A stretch of DNA of 64,000 nt from 'Nostoc azollae' 0708 (GTDB lineage Bacteria; Cyanobacteriota; Cyanobacteriia; Cyanobacteriales; Nostocaceae), in contig NC_014248.1 of assembly GCF_000196515.1 (NCBI RefSeq), forward strand, positions 2,411,001 through 2,475,000, read 5' to 3'. The notes below the pieces were generated by a model, which was given only the letters and a program-made list of their open reading frames with translations, did not search any database and was not told the DNA's origin. Shown one piece after another: positions 19,073 through 28,758 of this stretch (the first letter of the stretch is position 1; every line of letters starts with the position of its first letter). A program made the translations under genes and the position numbers.

Positions 19073-19675
19073 TTGAAATTCTGGTTTTTTCACCCACACT
19101 ACCAACACTCTGTTACAGATACGAGCATTCCTGATTCTGGACAAATCCAAATCCGTGTAGCTACATCTGCTGATTTGTATAGTATTGCCCAAATAATTGC
19201 TGAAAGCTTTCATTCCCGAAAAGGGTTGTGGGGGTGGGCGTTCCCTTTATTCCGTTTGGGTATCTATGAAGATTTAAGGCATCGTCTAGCTTCAAGGATA
19301 CCTCATCAGGTTTGTCTGGTGGCTATTGATAACAGTATTAGTGGAACTAATCAAGTATTAGGAACGGTTGAACTGAGTGTACGTTTCAGCGATTCCTGGG
19401 CAAATTTTCACAGGAGTTTTCCTTATTTATCCAATTTAGCTGTTGATCCAAAATATCGTAGATATGGATTGGGTTCCAGTTTACTCACTAGCTGTGAACA
19501 AGTTTGCCAAGATTGGGGATTTCATGATTTATATCTCCATGTCTTGGAAAATAACCATCAGGCCAGAAAACTCTATTTTAAACTTGGATATCGAGTGCAT
19601 GAAATTGAATCTGATTGGAATAAATTTTTTTTTAATCCTTCACGGCAGATTTTTATGCATAAACGTTTGAAATAA
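19073..19675 (+). CDS. GNAT-family N-acetyltransferase
   Basis: A 200-residue acetyl-CoA-dependent acyltransferase; the substrate is not predictable. The GNAT fold begins at IQIRVATSADLYSIAQIIAESFH (about 25-47). Motif A is LSNLAVDPKYRRYGLGSSLL (about 122-141), with the R-x-x-G-x-G pyrophosphate loop, and motif B is LHVLENNHQARKLYFKLGY near the end. The start is a TTG at 19073; no ATG lies between it and the domain. It stands alone between two long gaps. Confidence 0.85.
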   Translation: MKFWFFHPHYQHSVTDTSIPDSGQIQIRVATSADLYSIAQIIAESFHSRKGLWGWAFPLFRLGIYEDLRHRLASRIPHQVCLVAIDNSISGTNQVLGTVELSVRFSDSWANFHRSFPYLSNLAVDPKYRRYGLGSSLLTSCEQVCQDWGFHDLYLHVLENNHQARKLYFKLGYRVHEIESDWNKFFFNPSRQIFMHKRLK

Positions 19676-20170
19676 TTAATGGTACCGCCTGGCGGAATTA
19701 AAAATGAAGAATAGCTATAGCATCAGTTTTTTAGAGATTTAGAATGGTTGGTTTATTCCTGCTTTGGTGTAAAGATAAGTTTAAGTAACTGATTAAACAC
19801 ATAGTAATTTGTCTAAAATATATCCGATTAGTATTTTCCTTCTCCTTTGCTGAGGGTTGATATGTGATTACTGTCGATGGATTGAGAATGATGGTGTTCC
19901 TCATATTAACTTCTTATTGCAGATTTTATCTTTATGAAAACTTTAAGAAAGAGCCGGATATGTTGGAGACAAATATGAGCAAATCCCATAGAATATGATC
20001 ACTAATTGTGTTGAACCAAAATTTATTTATCTAGTCATAAATTTAGTTAGGGTTTTTCCCAAATTTTTGAATATACTATCAACATCACAGCTTTGATGTA
20101 ATTAAACAGCTAGTTTATGAACATATTGAAGTGCATAGTCTTACCGCTCTAGTCAAAAGTTTGAAAAAAC
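19676..20170. other. Intergenic stretch, nothing recognised
   Basis: Almost 500 AT-rich bases with no supported frame. A short GC-rich patch ggtaccgcctggcgg follows the GNAT stop at about 19681, too short to call a terminator. Confidence 0.4.
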
Positions 20171-20728
20171 ATGGATAGCGAACAACGCCAACGCTATCAG
20201 GCTGCTATAGTATCAACTTATTATTGCCCTGAAACTGGTTTCTTGGACAATCCTGCCATGCGAGATGGAACTAAGCGATCGCAAAGACCAGATATTCTTG
20301 CGTCGCTGCATAATAGAGAAGTTTTCATCGTGAATAGTCGCAAGCGGAATGGGTTAATACTGTTCAAACGCTATCATGCAGAGTTTGCCGGGCCAGGAGC
20401 GGTGGTAGGTGGAGACTATGATAGTGATTGTCAATGTGTAATATCTATAGGCAATCTGTCCTTATTAACTCCTGAAGCTCATGATGATCGTCAAAAGGCT
20501 TATCTAATCAGAAGACAATGGATTCGCTTAATTAAACAAATTACAGAAAATTCTGTTTCTAGTCAGAGAGTACAGAAAATTCTCGATCAATTTGAACAGT
20601 ATTTTCCTCCAGAAGTTGTTGCGGAACTGCCAGATGTGGCCTTTGCCATGTTGGTAGGTGTCCTGCCACAAACTGTGTCAATAGTGCGACATTTTGGCAG
20701 TGATTTAGATGATGCTTTTGATGAATAG
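20171..20728 (+). CDS. Conserved-looking protein of unknown function
   Basis: A 185-residue soluble protein I do not recognise. It begins MDSEQRQRYQAAIVSTYYCPETGFLDNPAMRDGTKRSQRPDIL, has a Gly-rich core (FAGPGAVVGGDYDSDCQCVISIG, about 73-95) and a helical C-terminal half (RQWIRLIKQITENS...ILDQFEQYFPPEVVAELPD). There is no signal peptide or membrane span. The frame is clean and codon use is like that of its neighbours, so it is very likely a real gene. It ends one base before the convergent hisC stop. Confidence 0.75.
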   Translation: MDSEQRQRYQAAIVSTYYCPETGFLDNPAMRDGTKRSQRPDILASLHNREVFIVNSRKRNGLILFKRYHAEFAGPGAVVGGDYDSDCQCVISIGNLSLLTPEAHDDRQKAYLIRRQWIRLIKQITENSVSSQRVQKILDQFEQYFPPEVVAELPDVAFAMLVGVLPQTVSIVRHFGSDLDDAFDE

Positions 20729-21877
20729 TTAATATTCCAAGTTTTCTAAAGCAATTTGCAATCGCTTGAGGGTACGAGTGTTTTCTGTCGGTGTGCCTAT
20801 AGTAATTCGCAATCCCCCAGGAAGTAATCTGATCAGAGTACCTTCACTTTTGAGTGTTTGGTTGAGGCTTTTTAAAGCAACTTCTGTAGATTGCAAAGCA
20901 TTTGGTTTGAGACGGAGGTAAATGAAATTAGTGTCACTGGCTCTAATTTCCAAGGCTGGATGTGGGGATAAAGCAGCAATAAGTTGACTTCTTTCACTCA
21001 GGGTTTCCGGAATAGAACTAAGCAAAAGTTGGTGATTTTGTAAAGCAATTAAAGCAGCAGTAATTGAGAAACGTGGTACATTGTAAGGGAGACGGACTTT
21101 TTCTAAGATGGAGATTGCATCAGGATGACCGACACAATAACCTACTCGCATGGCTGCTAACCGAAAAGCTTTAGAAAAAGTCCGCAACACGACCCAGTTT
21201 GGATGTTGTGCTAATTCCCCAACTAAGGTAGTTTGACTAAATTCAAAGTAAGCTTCATCAATAACTACCAAAATCTCTTCTGGTAGACTTTTCAACCATG
21301 TCAATTCTGCCGCAGTTAAGCAATTAGCAGTTGGGGAATTGGGGTGAACGACGAAAACCACACGAATAGGAGGATTTTGAGTTTCTTCCAGAGCAGATTG
21401 TGCAGCTTTTAAATCTATTTCAAAATTGCTTTCATCTCTACCCACACTTACCACAGGAATACCCAAAGTTTGCGCCAAAATTGCGTACATGGAAAAAGTG
21501 GGGTTGGCAACTAAAACAGAACCTTCACCCCCCAAACAAGTGGCGATTAATAAAGAACGAATCAGTTCATCTGAACCATTACCAACGGAAATATTAGCCG
21601 TAGTCACAGCACAGGATGAATACCTAGCGGACTCATTGACATATTGAGCGATTGCTTCTTTTAGTGTTTCATGTTCACCATCAGGATAACGATTGCTTTC
21701 GATAATTTGTTGAAAAGTCCACGCTAACTGTTCTTTTATTTCTGGTGGCAAATCATAAGAACTTTCATTGGTATCCAGCCGATCGAATTGTATAGCAAGT
21801 GGTTCTGTCGAATTACTACTAGGGTGAGGTTTATAAGCAGTAAGTTGAGCTAAATCGGAACGAATAAATGGAAGCAT
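20729..21877 (-). CDS. hisC: Histidinol-phosphate aminotransferase
   Basis: A PLP-dependent class I/II aminotransferase of 382 residues that converts imidazole-acetol phosphate to histidinol phosphate in histidine synthesis. [16 protein letters not shown] (about 94-109) is the HisC cofactor-binding region. [10 protein letters not shown] carries the PLP-ring Asp, and the Schiff-base lysine is Lys236 in [30 protein letters not shown] near the C-terminus carries the substrate-binding Arg. The frame is complete, from the ATG at 21877. Its upstream neighbours on the strand are broken genes, so hisC may now depend on its own promoter. Confidence 0.95.
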   Translation of the reverse strand: MLPFIRSDLAQLTAYKPHPSSNSTEPLAIQFDRLDTNESSYDLPPEIKEQLAWTFQQIIESNRYPDGEHETLKEAIAQYVNESARYSSCAVTTANISVGNGSDELIRSLLIATCLGGEGSVLVANPTFSMYAILAQTLGIPVVSVGRDESNFEIDLKAAQSALEETQNPPIRVVFVVHPNSPTANCLTAAELTWLKSLPEEILVVIDEAYFEFSQTTLVGELAQHPNWVVLRTFSKAFRLAAMRVGYCVGHPDAISILEKVRLPYNVPRFSITAALIALQNHQLLLSSIPETLSERSQLIAALSPHPALEIRASDTNFIYLRLKPNALQSTEVALKSLNQTLKSEGTLIRLLPGGLRITIGTPTENTRTLKRLQIALENLEY

Positions 21878-21908
21878 AATTTGTCAGTTATAAGTTATCA
21901 GTTGTCAC

Positions 21909-22566
21909 CTAATCACCATTTCCCAGTTGGCAAAATGAGTGAATAGCCTGCCAAATCTGGGCTGTAACATTTCCCAAAGACTGCTCACTATCGAGTTGTA
22001 TCAATTCTACCCAAAGACCTGCTCTCACAAAGTCCAGACTAGCTTGAATAGGGATCACTTCATCTTGTTTACCGTGCAGAATCAAGGTGGGAAGAGGACG
22101 TTGTAACAAGGATTCCTGGTATTGGGCGGCATCTGTGACGAAATTATACCTTAAAGGTAATTCTCGTCCTTCCCCATAGTCATACACCAAGAGATATTGT
22201 TCTTGCTACCAACTTTGGATCTTTTCTGATCCCAACTTGGGCAAACAGTGGGATAAAAACCCAAAAGCAGGTGGTAGCAAAACCAGGCGTTGCACTTGTG
22301 GGTTTTGCTGTGCCAGCAGATATTAAACCACCCAAACTAAAATCAATCAGAGTTAGAGGTGCATAATGATCAGGAAATCCAGCGGTTACTTGATTGATTT
22401 GACGGGTAATTATCAGATGAGAAAAATCACCAGTATTTAAATCGGGAACTTTCAGCTTGATCTGAATTTGGGTAAAGCGATCGCACAAATCCTTCGCTTT
22501 TGTAGATTGAGGAATCGACGCAAAACCTTGAAGATATATGCATGAACTATCTGTAATTAGCTTCAT
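21909..22566 (-). pseudogene. YqiA/YcfP-type alpha/beta hydrolase, broken
   Basis: The N-terminal part begins MKLITDSSCIYLQGFASIPQSTKAKDLCDRF and runs to the nucleophile-elbow region (here DFSLGGL). Just after it the frame is lost near 22330. In the alternative frame the protein continues LAQQNPQVQRLVLLPPAFGFLSH, then meets a TAG after EKIQSW, and resumes with VYDYGEGRELPLRYNFVTDA...LILHGKQDEVIP. One frameshift and one nonsense codon therefore separate the two visible frames (22180-22566 and 21909-22190). The family cleaves small ester or acyl substrates; this copy cannot make a full protein. Its start overlaps the stop of the FecR-like gene. Confidence 0.75.
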
Positions 22567-23628
22567 TGATTGTTGCTATTGCTACCGCCTTGATTGGGAC
22601 AGCCTTGATTGGGACAGACTTGGTTGCCACGGACCTGGTTGCCACGACCTTGACCAGGATTATTATTTCGTCTATTTTCGCGGATGATGTCTCCGTTTCT
22701 GATAAACAGATCAAATGGTCCACGAAGATTACCCACATTAGAGCCTCTTTCTAAATTGTCTCTTAAAGGACGGTTGATAAGTTTTTGTTCTCGCCCAAAA
22801 TCTCTATTATTGGAGTTTTTGTTATAGTTCTTGTTAGAGTTCTTGTTAGAACCACGGGCGTGAGAACTCCTCCGTAGAAAAGATGGGTTTTTAATTGCAC
22901 CCTGACCCATGATAGGTTTTTGTGTAACTACCGCTGCGGCGGTTTGAGCTTGAACACTGGCTAATTCTGGATCTGGTAAGGGAGAAGAATTTTGCTTAAT
23001 CAAATCAAAGCCACGCACCAAATTGCTATTTTGATGGAAATGTCTCAAGTCAAAATCATATAAACCTTGAAATTCGCCTTTAACTACAACCATTAATTTT
23101 CCTGCTTGCAGAACCAAACTTTGGGAAGATTTCTTGTTAACCACTTGAATACGACTATTTGTCAGCTCACCAATAACAGTAGTCTCTGATTCTCGGTTAT
23201 AGCGAACAAATAATGCCGAACCGCGAATAGCAGCATCGGCATTTGGTGTATTAATCTGTGTTTGATCCCTGCCTGGTGGAATGAGTAGCAAAACTGTTCC
23301 GTTATAGAGTGTGGAATCTCTCGTTTGGGGCCAAAATTCAAACACGGCTTGTTCACCAATCCGCGCTACAGAACCATTATTAAAACATAAATCCGCTAGG
23401 GAAGCTTGACCAGTAGATACAACACACACCATCTGCAGGAGTAATAGTGTCTAGTTGCCGTGCAGGTTGGCTCTGAGATTTATCTTTGGGAATCAGCTCC
23501 ACCATATTACGGAGTTGCTGAATCTCCGCTTGTGTGAGAGAAGTTATTGCATTTGCTGGACTTGCTGGTGATAGGACTGTAAATACGCATAGTCCTAGTA
23601 CTAATAGTGGTAAAAACTTAGTCAACAT
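22563..23628 (-). pseudogene. FecR-domain secreted protein, frameshifted
   Basis: An N-terminal frame (23380-23628) gives a signal peptide (MLTKFLPLLVLGLCVFTVLSPASPANA) and about 40 more residues. The rest is in another frame (22563-23432) and carries a FecR-like domain (DLCFNNGSVARIGEQAVFEFWP...LLIPPGRDQTQINTPNADAAIRGSALFVRY). The frames cross near 23420-23435, where only a small indel separates them. The C-terminal third is low complexity with Asn/Lys repeats and GNQ/PNQG repeats. In cyanobacteria such proteins are exported and of unknown role. It is divergent from the broken beta-barrel gene at 24046. Confidence 0.75.
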
Positions 23629-24045
23629 AATTGGGAATCTCTCTACATTTAACGGTTTATAAACTGGTTGACTTTGAGGTAATAGATTTATCTATCTAAT
23701 GACATTTGTACCAAGCTTATTTAGTCAAACACCTTTAATTAACTTATTTATTTTCTTGTTACATCTATTTTAATAAATAAAACACTTAATAGCTAAAAAA
23801 TATACTATCCGTTTATATACAATTGAGGTTAATGATAAGTTCAAGATTTATTCCTTTCAATAATCTAATAACTGCTTATTTAGAGCTAAATGCTGATTGA
23901 CAGCACTTTGGTTATTGCATTATCATAGCTAGATATACAAAATGTACACAGGACAAGGGTTACAGAGTTTGACTGTGTACCTGACCGTTGAGCAAGGTGA
24001 TGTAAGCAAAAACTGCCATTCACCAATAATATTGAAGTTTGTCAA
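23629..24045. other. Divergent intergenic region between two broken envelope genes
   Basis: About 415 very AT-rich bases with no reading frame. It should contain the old promoters of the FecR-like and beta-barrel genes; no element is distinctive. Confidence 0.45.
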
Positions 24046-24933
24046 ATGCAATCAACACCATACAAGATACAACCCAAAATAGGAAAAAATTTGTTGTTGG
24101 CGATTTTATTGACTTTTAGTGGTGGAAAATGGTGTTGCACTAGTATCAAAACAGCCTGGACTTCCCAATTAGAAACAAAAAATTCTCAACTCGACTTAGT
24201 GTCAAATATAACATATTTTGCTTTGGCAGATACAAATCAGCAACCTAGCCATTTATCCATAAAATTCCTAGGAACACCGTCAAATATAGAACCAGCAAAT
24301 ATTCAGCAGCAATCTGACATAGTGCAATTAGAATTTCCGACTGATCGTGTTGCTAGGTTATCTTCTCAATCAAGAGAAGCTCTTTTAAATCCACAATCAC
24401 CACACTCAATGGATGATAATGAAGAGACACAGATCCAGATTTTTCAACAACAAGGATAAGCAGAACAGTCTGCTAAAGAATTAAATGAAGAACAAGAATT
24501 GAGGTTACGAGTACGACCAAGACTGCTAGAAGAGATACCAATTCCATCACAACAAAAACCAGCATATCAGTGTCAACCGATAGGCTATTTGCGGGGTTAT
24601 GTGGGTTATTTCCAGACAAATAATATTTTCCCGACAAATGATAGGAAAATCCAGGATAGTTTAATTTCTTCTGGACTGACACTAATTTACACAATCCTCT
24701 CCAGGTGGGCCTTAACTATCAGTTGAATTTGTAAGACTTTACCGAACAGGACAGAGAAGACCAATTCCACCGAGTATTTGGACATTTAATTAAATTTAGA
24801 TTATCGTGCTTCTGACACAAGTAATATATATTTGCAGGGTGGTTCAGATTTTGGTGGTTCTACCACTCCCAATGTTGATTTTTCAGGATGGTTTTTCAGT
24901 GTTAATCCCCGATTTGAAATAGGTAGATTTTAA
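24046..24933 (+). pseudogene. Outer-membrane beta-barrel-type protein, decayed
   Basis: The first frame (24046-24459) has an N-terminal hydrophobic segment and a long polar region. After a TAA at 24457 the same frame continues ELRLRVRPRLLEEIP...IGYLRGYVGYFQTNNIF...DSLISSGLTL, typical of a large cyanobacterial outer-membrane protein family. Then the sequence jumps to near the C-terminus (LQVGLNYQLNL, a stop, DFTEQDREDQFHRVFGHL, a frameshift, LDYRASDTSNIYLQGGSDFGGSTTPNVDFSGWFFSVNP) and ends at 24933 with the aromatic GRF expected of a barrel terminus. It has two stops, at least one frameshift and a large internal deletion. Confidence 0.65.
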
Positions 24934-25005
24934 TCATATGAATAAACAAGAAATTTGTTGAAAGCTTCCTTAAAATAAAACCACCTCTTGTAACGATATG
25001 AATTT

Positions 25006-25188
25006 ATGACATACAGCCCTACCAAAGTCATCACATTCGAGCAATTCTTAATTGAGTATGGGGACAACTCCTGTTATGAACTTATTGATGGAGAATTACG
25101 TGACATCGAATCGACTGGTCTTCATGAAGAAGTTTCAGGAAATATTGCTCGTATAATTTATGCAGAAATTCTGGGTTTCAATTTGTGA
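25006..25188 (+). pseudogene. Uma2-family (DUF820) nuclease-fold protein, N-terminal fragment
   Basis: Only the first 60 residues remain: MTYSPTKVITFEQFLIEYGDNSCYELIDGELRD...GLHEEVSGNIARIIYAEI, the N-terminus of the Uma2 family common in cyanobacteria. The full family length is near 190 residues, and the catalytic PD-(D/E)xK-like part is missing. It is a truncated relic. Confidence 0.7.
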
Positions 25189-25268
25189 GAATTCAGCTAT
25201 CAAAAGAAGGAGTTCAGGAGTTTCTTTAAGTTTTAATTTTTAACTTATTTATCCCTAATTCTCTATTA

Positions 25269-26087
25269 CTAATGACTAATCCAATCACTCCAACTACCAG
25301 CATAAAGCTTACCTGTGGAAATGCCAGCTATTTCTAAAGAAAGTAAATTTACACAAGCTGTAACACCAGAACCACAGTAAACTAAAATCTCTTTATTTGC
25401 TTCTAGCTGTTCCCATCTTTGACGCTGTTCTAACTGGGGAAGTAAGAAACCGGAAGCATCGGTAACTTCTTGCCAGGGATAGTTTACAGCACCGGGAATA
25501 TGTCCAGCAATTTTATCAATGGGTTCTCGTTCTCCACGATAGCGATCACACTCCCTAGAATCTACTAAAACTATATCTGGAATATCTTTGAAATTTTTAA
25601 CATAAGTATAATCTACGACTTTTCCAGTTCTTAAATGAGGTGTTAAAATTCCCTTCTTCGGTACTGGAGTCACTTGAGAAACAGGATAACCAGCTTTTTG
25701 CCAACCACCAAAGCCACCATCTAAAACAGCTACATGGTCATGTCCTAAATAGCGCAATAACCACCACAGACGAGATGCAAAAGCAAAGCGTGAATCATCA
25801 TAGGCGACTACCAAAGTTCTTTGTGAATTAACCCCGATATTCGCTAATTTATTAGCTAAATTATTGATATCAGGTAAAGGATGTCTTCCCCCATTTTCTC
25901 CCATAGGACTAGATAAATCTAGACTTAAATCTAAATAGTAAGAATGAGAAATATGACTTGCTTGATATTGCTTTTGTCCTAATTGTGAATCAGCCAAAGA
26001 AAAACGACAATCAACAATCAGAACCTGGGGATCATTAAGATGTGCAAATAGCCATTGGGAAGAGACAACAAATTGATGATTAGTCAT
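25269..26087 (-). CDS. sseA: Two-domain rhodanese-type sulfurtransferase
   Basis: A 272-residue enzyme that transfers sulfane sulfur from thiosulfate or 3-mercaptopyruvate to a thiophilic acceptor. It has an N-terminal inactive rhodanese domain (VLIVDCRFSLAD..., about 18-130) and a C-terminal catalytic domain (about 155-270). The active-site loop is VYCGSGVTAC with catalytic Cys238. The conserved DSRECDRYRGEREP and AGHIPGAVN boxes are present. The CGSGVTA loop leans to thiosulfate sulfurtransferase or mercaptopyruvate sulfurtransferase; sequence alone cannot decide. Its start codon overlaps that of the divergent broken methyltransferase by two bases. Confidence 0.9.
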   Translation of the reverse strand: MTNHQFVVSSQWLFAHLNDPQVLIVDCRFSLADSQLGQKQYQASHISHSYYLDLSLDLSSPMGENGGRHPLPDINNLANKLANIGVNSQRTLVVAYDDSRFAFASRLWWLLRYLGHDHVAVLDGGFGGWQKAGYPVSQVTPVPKKGILTPHLRTGKVVDYTYVKNFKDIPDIVLVDSRECDRYRGEREPIDKIAGHIPGAVNYPWQEVTDASGFLLPQLEQRQRWEQLEANKEILVYCGSGVTACVNLLSLEIAGISTGKLYAGSWSDWISH

Positions 26088-26109
26088 GAGTGTATTTTTA
26101 ATATGGAAA

Positions 26110-26990
26110 ATGTTAGATACAGATAATTTTACACCTCAACAAACACAAGATGCTTCATTTACCTTCTTTTCTCAAGAATTTAATCAAGCTTTTCACAGTC
26201 ATTATGGAGCAAAACAAGAGAGTTATCTAAAGTTTGCACTTTCCACTCAAGTACAGACAGTAGCCAAAAACGGAATAGTCAGAATTTTAGATGTTTGTTA
26301 TGGTCTAGGATACAACACAGCCGCAGCCTTGGAGGTAATTTGGCAAGAAAATTCTGCTTGTGTTGTGGAACTTATTGGTTTAGAACTAAATCCAGAAGTT
26401 CCCAAAGCAGCGATTAGGCAAAATATATTTAATAATTGCGATGACCAGTATAGGAAAATTTTGACCGAACTGGCGTTTAAACACTATTTGCAAACAAATC
26501 GCCTACAAGCCAAGTTATTAATAGGTGATGCTAAAAAATCTATTCAGGAAGTACGTAAATCTGCTTTTTAAGCGGATGCTATTTTTATAGATCCATTTTC
26601 ACCTCAGCAATGTCCACAATTATGGACTATAGAATTTATACAACCATTAGCCTTCTGTTTACATCCAGACGGTTTATTAGCTACTTATTCCTGTGCTGCT
26701 GCTGTACGCACTGTACTTTTATCTGCTGGGTTGATAATAGGTTCTACCACACCAGTGGGAAGACGCACTCCTGGTACAATAGCCGCATATCCGCAAGATG
26801 GGGAAAAAACATGACGGAGATTTATCCTATTTCACTAGCAGAAACAGAACATTTACAAACTCGTGCGGCTGTTCCTTACCGTGCTCCTATATTAAGTGAT
26901 AATACTGAGGTAATAATTAACCGACGACAACAAGAACAACAACCATCTTCTCTAGAACCTACTTCGCCATGGAGAAAAAGATGGGATTAA
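26110..26990 (+). pseudogene. MnmC-like tRNA (mnm5s2U34) methyltransferase-domain protein, broken
   Basis: The first frame shows the AdoMet-binding start (FSQEFNQAFHSHYGAKQESYLKFA...VRILDVCYGLGYNTAAALE...VVELIGLELNP) and ends at a TAA at 26569. The same frame continues (DAIFIDPFSPQQCPQLWTIEFIQPLAFCLHPDGLLATYSCAAAVRTVLLSAG) to about 26812, where a frameshift in an A-run moves to the last frame (LAETEHLQTRAAVPYRAP...SSLEPTSPWRKRW). One nonsense codon and one frameshift suffice to explain it. The family methylates the wobble uridine of several tRNAs. A start at 26110 (MLDTDNFTPQQTQD) fits better than the ATG at 26086. Confidence 0.8.
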
Positions 26991-27060
26991 CTGATATGAT
27001 TTAAGGCTGAATCTGAAAATACTAAAAACATTGCTCATTGAAACTTAGTGATAGTTAATT

Positions 27061-28416
27061 ATGGTTGTTGTAGCAATTCTCGCCGCAGGAAAAGGCACAA
27101 GAATGAAATCTAATCTACCTAAAGTTTTACATTCTTTGGGTGGAAAATCCTTAGTTGAGCGTGTTATTGAAAGTGTTGAACCTCTTTCACCTGCACGCAG
27201 GTTAGTCATTGTTGGATATCAGTCTGAAGAAGTGAAAACTGCTTTGACTAAAATTTCTGAAGTGGAGTTTGTGGAACAGACTGTACAATTAGGTACAGGT
27301 CACGCTATCCAACAATTACTTCCTCATTTAGAAGGTTACACTGGGGATTTATTGATTTTAAATGGTGATGTGCCTTTGTTACAGACTGAAACTTTGAAAA
27401 ATCTTTTACAAATTCACCAAGAAAATCAAAATTACTGTACTATTCTCTCTGCACAATTATCAAATCCTAAAGGTTATGGAAGGGTTTTCCGTACCAGTGA
27501 AGGTATTGTACGAAAAATAGTTGAGGATAAAGATTGCACTCCTAATCAAAGAGAAAATAACCGTGTAAATGCGGGGATTTACTGTTTCCGTTGGTCGGAT
27601 TTAGCAAAATTTCTACCTCATTTAGAAGCTAATAATGCCCAAAAAGAATATTATCTTACAGATGCTGTTACTCAAGTTGGAAAAGTGATGGCTGTAGATG
27701 TGGAAGATGACCAGGAAATTCTGGGAATTAATGATAGATTGCAATTAGCAACAGCTTACGATATCTTGCAAAGACGCATTAAGGAAAAATGGCTTATGGC
27801 AGGTGTGACGCTAATTAATCCTGCAAGTATTACCATTGATGAAACGGTAGAGTTACAACCAGATGTGATTATTGAACCTCAAACCCATTTGCGGGGTAAA
27901 ACGGTGATTCAATCTGGTAGTCGTATTGGCCCTGGGAGTTTAATTGAAAATAGCCAATTGGGTGAAAATGTGGCTGTTCAATATTCTGTAGTTACAGATA
28001 GTTTTGTGGAAGCAGGAACGAAAATTGGACCCTATGCTCATTTGCGTGGCCATGCTGAAGTGGGTGCTAATTGTAGAATTGGTAATTTTGTGGAGTTGAA
28101 AAATACAGAATTAGGTAATCGCACTAATGTAGCACACCTCTCATATCTGGGTGACACCACAGCGGGAACTCAGGTAAATATCGGTGCGGGAACCATTACC
28201 GCTAATTATGATGGTGTGAAGAAACATAGAACCAGGATAGGTGATCGCACCAAAACTGGTTCTAATAGTGTTTTAGTTGCACCTATTACTGTGGGTAATG
28301 ATGTGTACATAGCCGCAGGTTCAACGGTGACAGAAGATGTAGAGAATGATGCTTTAGTAATTGCGCGGAGTCGTCAAGTAGTGAAACCAGGTTGGAAGAG
28401 AAAAGCTGAAAGTTGA
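27061..28416 (+). CDS. glmU: Bifunctional GlmU: glucosamine-1-P acetyltransferase / UDP-GlcNAc pyrophosphorylase
   Basis: It makes UDP-N-acetylglucosamine for peptidoglycan and lipopolysaccharide. It has 451 residues, normal for the family. The N-terminal uridyltransferase domain begins [23 protein letters not shown] (about 2-24) and has LNGDVPLL carrying the metal-binding Asp. The C-terminal left-handed beta-helix acetyltransferase domain starts near residue 250, with hexapeptide repeats and GPYAHLRG carrying the catalytic His. [19 protein letters not shown] is the conserved trimer/CoA region. It is intact and followed by a strong terminator. Confidence 0.96.
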   Translation: MVVVAILAAGKGTRMKSNLPKVLHSLGGKSLVERVIESVEPLSPARRLVIVGYQSEEVKTALTKISEVEFVEQTVQLGTGHAIQQLLPHLEGYTGDLLILNGDVPLLQTETLKNLLQIHQENQNYCTILSAQLSNPKGYGRVFRTSEGIVRKIVEDKDCTPNQRENNRVNAGIYCFRWSDLAKFLPHLEANNAQKEYYLTDAVTQVGKVMAVDVEDDQEILGINDRLQLATAYDILQRRIKEKWLMAGVTLINPASITIDETVELQPDVIIEPQTHLRGKTVIQSGSRIGPGSLIENSQLGENVAVQYSVVTDSFVEAGTKIGPYAHLRGHAEVGANCRIGNFVELKNTELGNRTNVAHLSYLGDTTAGTQVNIGAGTITANYDGVKKHRTRIGDRTKTGSNSVLVAPITVGNDVYIAAGSTVTEDVENDALVIARSRQVVKPGWKRKAES

Positions 28417-28426
28417 CGTTTTGTAG

Positions 28427-28450
28427 GGTGCGTTACTAACGCACCTTTTT
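28427..28450 (+). terminator. Rho-independent terminator after glmU
   Basis: The stem GGTGCGTT/AACGCACC closes a 3-base loop (act) and is followed by five Ts, 10 bases after the glmU stop. Confidence 0.9.
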
Positions 28451-28758
28451 ATGCAAAAATTTGATTACTACTTACTTGATAAATTACCTGTTCTCGTACT
28501 GAATTTGCACCAGCTACAGCTATTTCCTCCCAATCACTATCTAATAGTAAAATACCCAAGAGCAACTTTAATAAATATCGATTAGATATAAATTCACCAA
28601 TTGGTTTAAAATTTCTCCTAGTGCTGATAAAGCAGCCTGTTTAGGTAATTGTAGTCTTTGAATCAAGTTTTCCTGTGCTACTTCTACTGCTGTGTTTTCT
28701 CCTATACCCCTACAAGCAAAGCTGTTAGGAAGTGTCTTGAGTGGTTATATGTTGTTAA
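28451..28758 (-). other. Decayed coding sequence left of IS701 copy 1, unidentified
   Basis: There is no intact gene. On the minus strand a protein-like stretch reads NTAVEVAQENLIQRLQLPKQAALSALGEILNQLVNLYLIDI, then breaks and resumes in another frame (LLLGILLLDSDWEEIAVAGANSVREQVIYQ). I do not recognise the parent gene. Confidence 0.4.
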
